A DNA stretch of 13,702 bases from JANRIC01 sp033765345 (GTDB taxonomy: Bacteria > Bacteroidota > Bacteroidia > Cytophagales > Microscillaceae), in contig JANRIC010000130.1 in the NCBI GenBank assembly GCA_033765345.1, positions 1 through 13,702 of the forward strand. Reading direction: 5' to 3'. Shown here in pieces: positions 7,271 through 13,496 of this stretch. Each line of letters begins with the position of its first letter. The first letter of the stretch is position 1. The position numbers and the translations under genes were made by a program. The notes below the pieces were generated by a model. It did no database searches. It was given only the letters and a program-made list of their open reading frames with translations, and had not been told where the DNA came from.

Positions 7271-7312
7271 AAAAAATTCCTGTATCCTGGCAATTCGCCA
7301 GGGAGATACAGG
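7271..7312 (-). terminator. Rho-independent terminator of the beta-propeller gene
   Basis: Read on the minus strand, CCTGTAT with a three-base bulge and CCTGGC pair with GCCAGG and ATACAGG around a five-base loop (13 pairs). This is followed directly by AATTTTTTG, a T-tract in the correct place. It begins 29 bases after the TAG (7341) of the minus-strand gene. On the plus strand it is followed by A residues, so it works in one direction. Confidence 0.8.
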
Positions 7313-7340
7313 AAAAATAGACAGATATTACCCAAGTCGC

Positions 7341-8681
7341 CTAGTACACCAGTTTCAAATTATGACAACCGCGCGTAAGTGGCACACGCAGTGCAGTACG
7401 AACGAGTTTGTTGTCTTCCAAAGCCCAAAACTCGACATAACCTTGTTTGGGAAATGCCTCAAAACGCTGATTATAAATCGTAACGGCAATGGTTTTGCTT
7501 TCAGCATCAAAAACAGCGTCTTCGGGCAATTCTCCTTCAAAGCCGTATTCATCGCCCAAAGTTTTTAGCGTGCCTGTTTGTTTGTCAATCTTGACCAAAC
7601 TCAAAGAAGACAATTTGCGCGCTGCAAAAATGGAATACGGAAATCCCTTGGGCAAATAGGTGCGTCGCATATTGACTGCCACAGCCCACTCCCCGTCAGG
7701 CGAAATATCAAACCCTTCAGGGCTGAGTCCTACTTTGGCTTTATTGACCAAACGATGAGCTCCTTTTTCATCAAAAAGAATAGAGACCAAATAACCCCTG
7801 CCATTAAATACATTGCCCAAATTAGAATCTCCCCAACTCACATCAGCCACAACAAAAAATCTGCCGTCAGGTGTAAAATTTCCCACACTGATTACTTTGC
7901 CTGCCTCTAAGTCTTTGCCGATTTGCTCAATCTGAATATTTCCGTCTTGTCTTTTTATTTGATAAAATACTACACTTCGGTTGTCTTTTAGAACAGCCAT
8001 CACATCCAAACTAGGATGAAATTCGGCGGCATTTACTCCTCCATTGCTGCCTTCTCGGGATAGCCCCTCTATGGGAAAAGTATAGGTTTGATCCACCAAA
8101 CCCGCTTTTAAAGTAGCAAGTACGATTTCTTTGCCTTTTTCCTGCGATGCTACCAATAATAAATCCCCTTTTTGATTGACAGAGGCAGTTTTGGGGTTGA
8201 TGCCGATAGGGATTTGCTGCACGATTTGTGGGTTTTGAGGCGAACGTATATCAACCACCGTAACGATTGTTCCTCGGGGCATATCAGTCCATACGTTTTT
8301 TAATTGCTGCTTCTCACCTTTGTAAACTCCTCTTGTCTCTACGATGTATGCATATTTTTTATCAGGTGAATGCGCAATCACTGAAGGCCAAGAAACGACC
8401 GAATTGCTGACGTGTAATTGCTTTTTCAAGATGTCACCGGCATCACTCCATTGCAAAACCGTGAGTGAATCTTCTATGCCTGCTACCTTATTGATTACGC
8501 CGTCCGCATAGGCTGTACCGATTTGGTCGGCATCAGAGGCGACCAACAAAGTGCCTTTGAAAGTAATTTTTTTGCTTGTATTAATCTTTGTATTGGCTAT
8601 TTGAGCCCAGGCGTGATTCCAAGAATACCAGCCCACTAGCAGTGTGAGTATGGATAAAAAGAAGTATTTGGTAATTCGCAT
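7341..8681 (-). CDS. Secreted beta-propeller protein (lactonase/YVTN-like)
   Basis: The 446-residue protein has an N-terminal signal peptide (hydrophobic 6-18, probable cleavage after AWA near residue 26). Its mature region shows repeated strands ending in SPDKKYAYIVE, TPDGRFFVVADVSWGD and SPDGEWAVAVNMRR. These (S/T)PDG/K plus hydrophobic strand repeats are typical of seven-bladed propellers such as 6-phosphogluconolactonase-like or YVTN proteins. No catalytic residues can be assigned with confidence, so it may bind a ligand or act on a carbohydrate or lactone in the periplasm. It lies 75 bases downstream of the Crp/Fnr regulator gene on the same strand and ends at a strong terminator, so the two may be one transcript or a regulator with its target. 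Confidence 0.75.
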   Translation of the reverse strand: MRITKYFFLSILTLLVGWYSWNHAWAQIANTKINTSKKITFKGTLLVASDADQIGTAYADGVINKVAGIEDSLTVLQWSDAGDILKKQLHVSNSVVSWPSVIAHSPDKKYAYIVETRGVYKGEKQQLKNVWTDMPRGTIVTVVDIRSPQNPQIVQQIPIGINPKTASVNQKGDLLLVASQEKGKEIVLATLKAGLVDQTYTFPIEGLSREGSNGGVNAAEFHPSLDVMAVLKDNRSVVFYQIKRQDGNIQIEQIGKDLEAGKVISVGNFTPDGRFFVVADVSWGDSNLGNVFNGRGYLVSILFDEKGAHRLVNKAKVGLSPEGFDISPDGEWAVAVNMRRTYLPKGFPYSIFAARKLSSLSLVKIDKQTGTLKTLGDEYGFEGELPEDAVFDAESKTIAVTIYNQRFEAFPKQGYVEFWALEDNKLVRTALRVPLTRGCHNLKLVY

Positions 8682-8738
8682 ATTCGTAAAAAGATAAATC
8701 GTTTTTTACAAAATAAGCCCCTTAGAAGATTTGATTTT

Positions 8739-8752
8739 TTACCTTAAGTTAA
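8739..8752. promoter_or_regulatory. Near-palindrome, candidate operator upstream of the propeller gene
   Basis: TTACCTTAAGTTAA is symmetric at 12 of 14 positions (TTAnCTTAAGnTAA) and lies between the Crp/Fnr stop codon and the propeller start, 57 bases upstream of the latter. Crp/Fnr dimers bind palindromes of roughly this size, but the half-site differs from the E. coli consensus. A match by chance in AT-rich DNA is possible. Confidence 0.3.
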
Positions 8753-8756
8753 AAAA

Positions 8757-9326
8757 TTAGACTAAATTTTTGCGTATCCTGCTCAGTGATTGAGGGGTGA
8801 TACCCAGATAAGAGGCAATATGAATCAAGGGAACTCGCTGGATAATGTCTGGATAATGTGTCAGGAAAAATTCGTAGCGTTGGGTAGGCTCTTCGGCTAA
8901 GAAAATGTTTTTGATTTTGAGTTTATCCAAAAGAGATTTCTGTAAAATTTGTTGATAGAGATGCATAAATTCGGGCAGTTCGGCAAAAAGGTTTTGTAGC
9001 TGCCTATGGCTAATCACGATCAAATGTGCCTCTGTAAGTGCCTGAATATACTCTCTTGCAGGTTGATGCAAGTTAAAACTATCCAAATCGACCACAAATT
9101 GATTTTCCTGAGCAAAAGCACAGGTGATTTCTTGGTGATCTTCCAACTGATATACCCTAAAAATGCCTTCTGCTACAAAGCCGATTTGATGGCAAATCCT
9201 GCCTGCTTTCAAGAAAAAATCTCCTTTGGCAAGAGACACCATCGAGGTATGTCGTTCTATTTCGGCTAATTTTTCTTTAGTCAAATTATCAAAGGTAGAA
9301 AGGAATTTTTTGAGTTTGTCAAACAT
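8757..9326 (-). CDS. Crp/Fnr-family transcriptional regulator
   Basis: The 189-residue protein has the two parts of this family. An N-terminal cyclic-nucleotide-binding-like jelly roll (about 10-120) includes KGDFFLKAGRICHQIGFVAEG, and a long dimerisation helix follows (about 115-145, ELPEFMHLYQQILQKSLL). A short C-terminal helix-turn-helix covers 166-188 (PLIHIASYLGITPQSLSRIR). The compact form with IASYLGITPQSLSRIRK is typical of Bacteroidota members. No cysteine cluster for an Fe-S centre is seen, and the residues that bind cAMP in E. coli Crp are not evident, so the signal is unknown. The start at ATG 9326 is close to a TAATTTTG element (9357-9350). It probably controls the downstream propeller gene, itself, or both. 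Confidence 0.9.
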   Translation of the reverse strand: MFDKLKKFLSTFDNLTKEKLAEIERHTSMVSLAKGDFFLKAGRICHQIGFVAEGIFRVYQLEDHQEITCAFAQENQFVVDLDSFNLHQPAREYIQALTEAHLIVISHRQLQNLFAELPEFMHLYQQILQKSLLDKLKIKNIFLAEEPTQRYEFFLTHYPDIIQRVPLIHIASYLGITPQSLSRIRKNLV

Positions 9327-9349
9327 TTTCTGCTCTTTTCTGATCTAAA

Positions 9350-9357
9350 CAAAATTA
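9350..9357 (-). promoter_or_regulatory. Candidate Bacteroidota -7 promoter element for the regulator gene
   Basis: The minus strand reads TAATTTTG here, an exact match to the Bacteroidota sigma-A -7 consensus TAnnTTTG, 23 bases before the Crp/Fnr start codon. A clear -33 TTTG at the right spacing is not seen, so this remains tentative. Confidence 0.35.
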
Positions 9358-9480
9358 AATAGATTTTTTATCCCAGTTCGTTTTAGCCACAGACCAGACA
9401 GTATCTTGATTCAAAACAAATAACCCCTAAAATATTGATAACCAGGTTTTCGGGTTTATGTCTTGCGCCTGATTTTATGA

Positions 9481-10329
9481 TCAACTCATCAACGCCCTGA
9501 TATCCCTGTTGATTGACTCCAGCATTTGCCCATTAAACTTTTCATTGGGGAAAAAATAGAAGTTATTGATATAGTTGGGTGTTTTAAAATCTTCCGCTTT
9601 TTGTAAATCACAGGGGTTTTGCTCCAAGATTTCCATTTGATTAGAACGAGGATTTAAGAAGCAACAGGTGTAGTTTCGTGCTTTCAGATGGGCAAAATTC
9701 TCCGTGATCGGATAGTGATGATGACGCTGCTCGATTTCAATTTGTAAGATCGGGGCAAACTTGTTTATGCTATTTTCTGCTCCTTGAATCACTTCAAACT
9801 CGAAGCCCTCTACGTCTATTTTGATCAAATCTATGGTATGAATGGATTTTTCACCTACAAAATCATCCAGTGTCTGGGTTTTTACCTGGATGATCCTCGA
9901 GGATGTTTCGTGGGTTTCGCGATACGAAGTAAGTAGGGTGGCTCTGGTTCGGAGTTCTCTGGAGCGCACAATGGGTATTTTGAAGCTAACCTGGTTCTCT
10001 GAAGCATTAGAAATGGCGAGCTGAAAGATATGCACTTTTTTAAAAGACCTTTTGAGTCTTCTATACAATTTAGGCAAGGGCTCAAAGGCATAGATATTGG
10101 CTTCGTCAATCATGGTATGCGCTTGATAGGCATACACACCAATATTGGCACCAATATCAAAAAAAATACTGTCTTTCTTAAGCAGGTATTTTAAAAGTAA
10201 TAATTCTCTTTCTTCATTTTGTAAATCCTTCCAACTCATTTTGGAGATACTATCAAAAACAATTTTTTTGTATAAAGTAGGGGGAGCAAACAATAAAATA
10301 ATGGTTTTAATTATTTGAGGGGTTTTCAT
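9481..10329 (-). CDS. FkbM-family SAM-dependent methyltransferase
   Basis: The 282-residue protein carries the FkbM methyltransferase motifs in order. They are the SAM-binding motif FFDIGANIGVYA (56-67), AFEPLP (81-86) ending the second strand, the TLDDF motif (153-157), IDLIKIDVEGFEFEVIQGAE (166-185), which is the family signature, and LQIEIEQRH (195-203). Members O-methylate sugars, polyketides or glycan and lipid head groups, and in Bacteroidota are often found near polysaccharide genes. None are next to it here, so the acceptor is unknown. I start it at ATG 10329 rather than the in-frame TTG one codon earlier. The Crp/Fnr gene starts 155 bases after its stop codon on the same strand. Confidence 0.9.
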   Translation of the reverse strand: MKTPQIIKTIILLFAPPTLYKKIVFDSISKMSWKDLQNEERELLLLKYLLKKDSIFFDIGANIGVYAYQAHTMIDEANIYAFEPLPKLYRRLKRSFKKVHIFQLAISNASENQVSFKIPIVRSRELRTRATLLTSYRETHETSSRIIQVKTQTLDDFVGEKSIHTIDLIKIDVEGFEFEVIQGAENSINKFAPILQIEIEQRHHHYPITENFAHLKARNYTCCFLNPRSNQMEILEQNPCDLQKAEDFKTPNYINNFYFFPNEKFNGQMLESINRDIRALMS

Positions 10330-10579
10330 CAAGCATTCAGTGTTTTATAGGATTTTGCTTCAAAAATTGGATTCAGGCAAATATAAATCCTATTCGTCGG
10401 AGATTATATAAAAAAAGAGTTTAAACTTATGAATTTTGCCAAAAAAAATGTTGAAATTAAAAAGAAATGATTTTAATTTATGAGGTATAAAATTTGTCTT
10501 CCTGAATTTGCAAAGAAACTGTGAAATGTTGTGGATACAGCCGGGATTAATTCCTAGCATTTTTGGCAGCCAAAAACCG
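10330..10579. other. AT-rich intergenic region upstream of the methyltransferase gene
   Basis: This 250-base stretch lies between the FkbM start and the tRNA terminator. It is A/T-rich with several A-runs, and I find no convincing ORF or RNA gene. It must hold the methyltransferase promoter, but no clear TAnnTTTG/TTTG pair could be placed. Confidence 0.5.
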
Positions 10580-10614
10580 AAAAAGCCTTCAAATCCATCG
10601 TTTAAAGGCTTTTT
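10580..10614 (-). terminator. Terminator hairpin after the tRNA gene (symmetric)
   Basis: AAAAAGCCTTCAAA (10580-10593) and TTTAAAGGCTTTTT (10601-10614) pair around a seven-base loop with one mismatch/wobble. The A and T runs are part of the stem, so it can work on either strand. On the minus strand it lies about 14 bases beyond the tRNA end and its 3' arm finishes in a T-run followed by CGGTTTTT, which fits tRNA termination. Confidence 0.75.
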
Positions 10615-10627
10615 GACTGTGTCAGCG

Positions 10628-10701
10628 TCGGGATGGCGGGATTCGAACCCTTGGACTCTACGTCCCGAACGTGGCGCGCTATCAGGCTGCGCTACATCCC
10701 G
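10628..10701 (-). tRNA. tRNA-Pro(CGG), structurally atypical
   Basis: The minus strand from 10701 folds as a cloverleaf. The acceptor stem CGGGATG/CATCCCG is perfect, the D stem GCGC/GCGC is perfect, and the anticodon loop TTCGGGA gives anticodon CGG (codon CCG). The T loop is TTCGAAT and the discriminator base is A, with no encoded CCA, which is usual in Bacteroidota. Three things are odd: the D loop reads AGCCTGATA, so the almost universal G19 is A; the anticodon stem CCACG/CGTAG has a C-A mismatch at the second pair; and the T stem AAGGG/CCCGC has only three proper pairs. It may be a weakly functional or decaying gene. A terminator follows at 10614-10580. Confidence 0.88.
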
Positions 10702-10845
10702 AAAAGGCTACAAAATTATACAAATTTTGATTTTTGTGCAAAAGCCCCAAACCTTCCCCGATTAATCTTTTCTAAAAATCACGAAATACTCAGGAATTTT
10801 TATTATTTTTATCCGGGATTTAACGGAAAACGGAGGTAAACTATT

Positions 10846-11523
10846 ATGATTGAACATCCTGCCATTATTGACTATTCCTTGTACCTCGAATCCAAACTGG
10901 AAGAGCATAACCTTATTTCCGTAAAAATCGGGCATTTATATCTGCCCACCGGCAAAATCGTAGCCGCTGATCCCTTCTTTTCGTTTGGAAAAGCAGCTTT
11001 TAACCGACGTGTCAAACCGGGCTTCTATCCAGTAATGCTTTATCTTACCGAAGGCAAAGAAGATGCTCACCGCATTGCACTCGCCAAAATTCAATTTAAC
11101 AATAACCCGATCCTGCGCTGGGTGATGGCCATCTCCGAAGGGATGGAAGACGATGAAGTACTCCTGCTGAGTGAGGATGAGTTTTTGGGTTATCCCGTAG
11201 ATGCTGGACTGGGAATGTTTGTCGATGAGCTGATCAACTACAAGTTTAACCTCGAGATGGAGCTGTATTACCAAAAACACGAATACGGTAGCTATTATAA
11301 AAATGTACTTGCCCCCGAATTTTTGGATTTTTCAGGTAAAAACCCACTATCCCGCAAACCGGGCGACTGGAATATCCACTACCTCAAAGGGAATCGCACT
11401 GATAATGTAGTGATGTTTGCCACCGGAATGGGCGATGGCGTGTACCCTTGCTATTGGGCATTAGACCACAACGACCAGGAAGTAGCCTTAATCACCGATT
11501 TTTTGATGCTCAGTGAGGTGTGA
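10846..11523 (+). CDS. DUF4241 domain-containing protein
   Basis: The 225-residue cytoplasmic protein matches the pattern of DUF4241. It has LPTGKIVAADPFF (about 29-41), VKPGFYPVMLYLTEG (56-70), then IALAKIQFNNNPILRWVMAI, a second strand region YPVDAGLGMFVD (about 115-126), and a C-terminal NVVMFATGMGDGVYPCYWAL with D/N residues. No catalytic function is established for the family. There is no signal peptide or TM segment. Unusually for this window it has a good ribosome binding site, GGAGG at 10832-10836, 9 bases before the ATG. It converges with the Asp-box lipoprotein gene, and the 41-bp repeat array fills the gap between their stop codons. Confidence 0.75.
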   Translation: MIEHPAIIDYSLYLESKLEEHNLISVKIGHLYLPTGKIVAADPFFSFGKAAFNRRVKPGFYPVMLYLTEGKEDAHRIALAKIQFNNNPILRWVMAISEGMEDDEVLLLSEDEFLGYPVDAGLGMFVDELINYKFNLEMELYYQKHEYGSYYKNVLAPEFLDFSGKNPLSRKPGDWNIHYLKGNRTDNVVMFATGMGDGVYPCYWALDHNDQEVALITDFLMLSEV

Positions 11524-11565
11524 GGGGGCGGGTGTCGGGTGCGAGGAGTCGGGTGTCAGGAATGA
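11524..11565. repeat. GC-rich 7-mer microsatellite, left flank of the 41-bp array
   Basis: On the minus strand bases 11560-11531 read in 7-base steps CACCCGA, CTCCTCG, CACCCGA, CACC, the same family of 7-mers that occurs on the plus strand at 11913-11954. GGTGTCGGGTGC (11531-11542) is an exact reverse complement of 11940-11951. The tract starts right after the DUF4241 stop and is much more GC-rich than its surroundings. Confidence 0.75.
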
Positions 11566-11570
11566 AGTAT

Positions 11571-11894
11571 ATTTTTTAGTTTTCCAGAAATACCCAACTG
11601 AACTGCGAGAAGCTTTTTAGTTTTCCAGAAATGCCCAACCGAACTACGAGAAGCTTTTTAATTTTCCAGAAATGCCCAACCGAACTACGAGAAGCTTTTT
11701 AGTTTTCCAGAAATGCCTAACCGAACTGCGAGAAGCTTTTTAGTTTTCCAGAAATGCCCAACCGAACTGCGAGAAGCTTTTTAGTTTTCCAGAAATGCCC
11801 AACCGAACTACGAGAAGCTTTTTAGTTTTCCAGAAATGCCTAACCGAACTACGAGAAGCTTTTTAGTTTTCCAGAAATGCCCAACCGAACTGCG
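11571..11894. repeat. 41-bp tandem repeat array, eight copies
   Basis: Units starting at TTTCCAGAAAT recur exactly every 41 bases at 11581, 11622, 11663, 11704, 11745, 11786, 11827 and 11868; the last copy is cut short at about 11894. The unit runs TTTCCAGAAATGCCCAACCG, then AACTACGAGAAGC, then TTTTTAGT. Copies differ at only a few positions (for example GCCC/GCCT, CTACG/CTGCG, TAG/TAA), and all differences I see are transitions. There are no unique spacers, so this is a minisatellite and not a CRISPR array. The period is not a multiple of three, so it does not encode a repeat protein. It sits between two convergent gene ends. Confidence 0.95.
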
Positions 11895-11912
11895 TAAACA
11901 AAAATCTCCCGA

Positions 11913-11954
11913 CACCCTGCACCCTGCACCCTGCACCCCGCACCCGACACCTTG
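11913..11954. repeat. 7-bp GC-rich microsatellite, right flank of the 41-bp array
   Basis: Six consecutive 7-base units: CACCCTG three times, then CACCCCG, CACCCGA and CACCTTG. It ends 4 bases before the stop of the Asp-box lipoprotein gene. It is inverted relative to the 7-mer tract at 11524-11565, so the 41-bp array is bracketed by inverted GC-rich flanks. Confidence 0.85.
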
Positions 11955-11958
11955 CGCC

Positions 11959-12918
11959 TTACTCCAACAAAAAAGACACAATCGGCGTATTCTCTGGCAG
12001 TCCAGTACTTTTGGAAGTCCAGCTTTGGCCTTCATCTTCAGAAAAAAACAAGCCATTGCCAGTGCCTACCACGAGATATTGCTCAAATTGTGTGATACCA
12101 TGGACTTCCTGAGAAAGCCCTGTTCCATTAAAATTTTTGCGGGTCCAGTTTCCCTGATCCGTAGCACAATAAAGACCATTCATAGCGCCGTAATACAGTT
12201 TATTTTGATTGCCAAAAATGCTGAGTCCCTGTAAATCAGTGCTTGAGTTTAAACCCTGATTTTGTGCCTGCCAGCCCTGTGTTGTTTCATCCAAGGCAAA
12301 AACTCCTTGGTCAAAGCTTACAAACCAGAGTTTGGATTGATGCCTTAGAAATGCCTTACCCAACAAAGAAGCGTCAGACACAGTCCAGCTTTGCCCCAAA
12401 TCGCCAGATTGGTAGATGCCTGCAAAAGTACCCGCCCAAAGTGTATTGCCATCCGCATAGATGGTTCGGACGGCGAGCGCATCCCCACTGAGCCCTTGAC
12501 TGCGAGATACCCAGGAAGCACCGTCATTGTCAGAATAAAAAACGCCCGCCAGCGTAGCAATAAATAGCTGATTATCAATCACTGCAAGGGCATAGGCCGA
12601 AAGAGCATCACCTGTAAGTCCCTGATTTTGGGCAAACCAGCTCTGCCCTCCGTCCTCCGATCGAAATATCCCCCCTCCAAAACTAACCAGCAATAAGGCA
12701 TTATCCCAGGGAATGATGGCTTTGACAAGGCGTACATTTTCGGGTATGCCTGTGTTCCGATTTTGCCAGCTTGCTCCAAAATCCTGACTTTGAAAAATAC
12801 CCTCCGGCGTAGTACCCACAAAAAATGAAGATTGGGGAGCATCGCTTTCTTCAGAACTACAAGCCAAAAAAGTAATTGATAAAACAAACTGAAACCCTAA
12901 AATCAGGTATTTTTTCAT
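11959..12918 (-). CDS. Asp-box (BNR) seven-bladed propeller lipoprotein
   Basis: The 319-residue protein has a lipoprotein signal ending TFLAC (Cys20) followed by SSEESDAP. Asp-box motifs (SxDxGxxW) appear at regular steps of about 42 residues: SQDFGASW (44), SEDGGQSW (87), SDNDGASW (129), SGDLGQSW (171), a degenerate LDETTQGW (209), CATDQGNW (251) and SEDEGQSW (293). That makes seven blades, as in sialidase/photosystem-stability-factor-like propellers. The arginine triad of true sialidases is not evident, so it is more likely a surface-exposed binding protein than an enzyme. It starts at ATG 12918, only 7 bases from the first unit of a 56-copy 9-bp array, and ends next to other tandem repeats, so length changes in the array could affect its expression. 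Confidence 0.88.
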   Translation of the reverse strand: MKKYLILGFQFVLSITFLACSSEESDAPQSSFFVGTTPEGIFQSQDFGASWQNRNTGIPENVRLVKAIIPWDNALLLVSFGGGIFRSEDGGQSWFAQNQGLTGDALSAYALAVIDNQLFIATLAGVFYSDNDGASWVSRSQGLSGDALAVRTIYADGNTLWAGTFAGIYQSGDLGQSWTVSDASLLGKAFLRHQSKLWFVSFDQGVFALDETTQGWQAQNQGLNSSTDLQGLSIFGNQNKLYYGAMNGLYCATDQGNWTRKNFNGTGLSQEVHGITQFEQYLVVGTGNGLFFSEDEGQSWTSKSTGLPENTPIVSFLLE

Positions 12919-12924
12919 CGTAAT

Positions 12925-13428
12925 AATTAAAGCAATTAAAGCAATTAAAGCAATTAAAGCAATTAAGGCAATTAAAGTAATTAAGGCAATTAAGGCAATT
13001 AAAGTAATTAAGGCAATTAAGGCAATTAAGGCAATTAAAGTAATTAAGGCAATTAAGGCAATTAAGGCAATTAAGGCAATTAAGGCAATTAAAGTAATTA
13101 AGGCAATTAAGGCAATTAAAGTAATTAAGGCAATTAAGGCAATTAAGGCAATTAAGGCAATTAAGGCAATTAAGGCAATTAAGGCAATTAAAGTAATTAA
13201 AGCAATTAAGGCAATTAAGGCAATTAAAGCAATTAAGGCAATTAAGGCAATTAAGGCAATTAAAGTAATTAAGGCAATTAAGGCAATTAAAGTAATTAAG
13301 GCAATTAAGGCAATTAAAGCAATTAAGGCAATTAAGGCAATTAAAGCAATTAAAGCAATTAAAGCAATTAAAGCAATTAAGGCAATTAAGGCAATTAAGG
13401 CAATTAAGGCAATTAAGGCAATTAAAGG
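12925..13428. repeat. 9-bp tandem array, 56 units of AATTAA plus a three-base linker
   Basis: AATTAA recurs every 9 bases without a break in phase from 12925 to 13420 (56 units). The three-base linker is only GGC, AGC or AGT until the last (AGG); GGT never occurs. AGT linkers are often spaced by two or more GGC linkers (for example AGT-GGC-GGC repeated at 12976, 13264, 13291), which suggests that multi-unit blocks were copied. The array begins 7 bases upstream of the Asp-box lipoprotein start codon and so fills its expected promoter and leader region. On the plus strand it is open in the (Ala/Val)-Ile-Lys frame but has no ATG. Confidence 0.97.
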
Positions 13429-13496
13429 AGTGCTGTTTAATTTCTTTAATTCGTGTAATTCATAAGAAGATGCTTACAGCATGACAGACGGGAGAC
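13429..13496. other. Spacer between the two opposed 9-bp arrays
   Basis: This 68-base non-repetitive spacer contains three irregular TAATT motifs (13437-13459), a short inverted repeat ATGCT-TAC-AGCAT (13470-13482) and ends GACGGGAGAC. It is the only unique sequence between the two arrays, so a promoter for the Asp-box gene could lie here or within the arrays. No ORF is seen. Confidence 0.6.

Noticed and set aside
10508..10765. Plus-strand ORF of 85 codons
   Set aside because: It runs antisense through the tRNA-Pro gene and its terminator; its translation has the typical tRNA-antisense look (GWRDSNPWTLRPERGALSGC).
11571..11894. CRISPR array
   Set aside because: The period is strictly 41 bases and the units are contiguous, with no unique spacers and no cas genes nearby.
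11836..12234. Plus-strand ORF of 132 codons
   Set aside because: It is made of repeat sequence and the reverse strand of the Asp-box gene; its translation has no protein-like features.
12893..13465. Plus-strand ORF through the 9-bp array encoding an (Ala/Val)-Ile-Lys repeat protein
   Set aside because: The frame is open for about 190 codons because the 9-base unit has no stop in it, but there is no ATG and no plausible ribosome binding site, and it overlaps the start region of the lipoprotein gene on the other strand.
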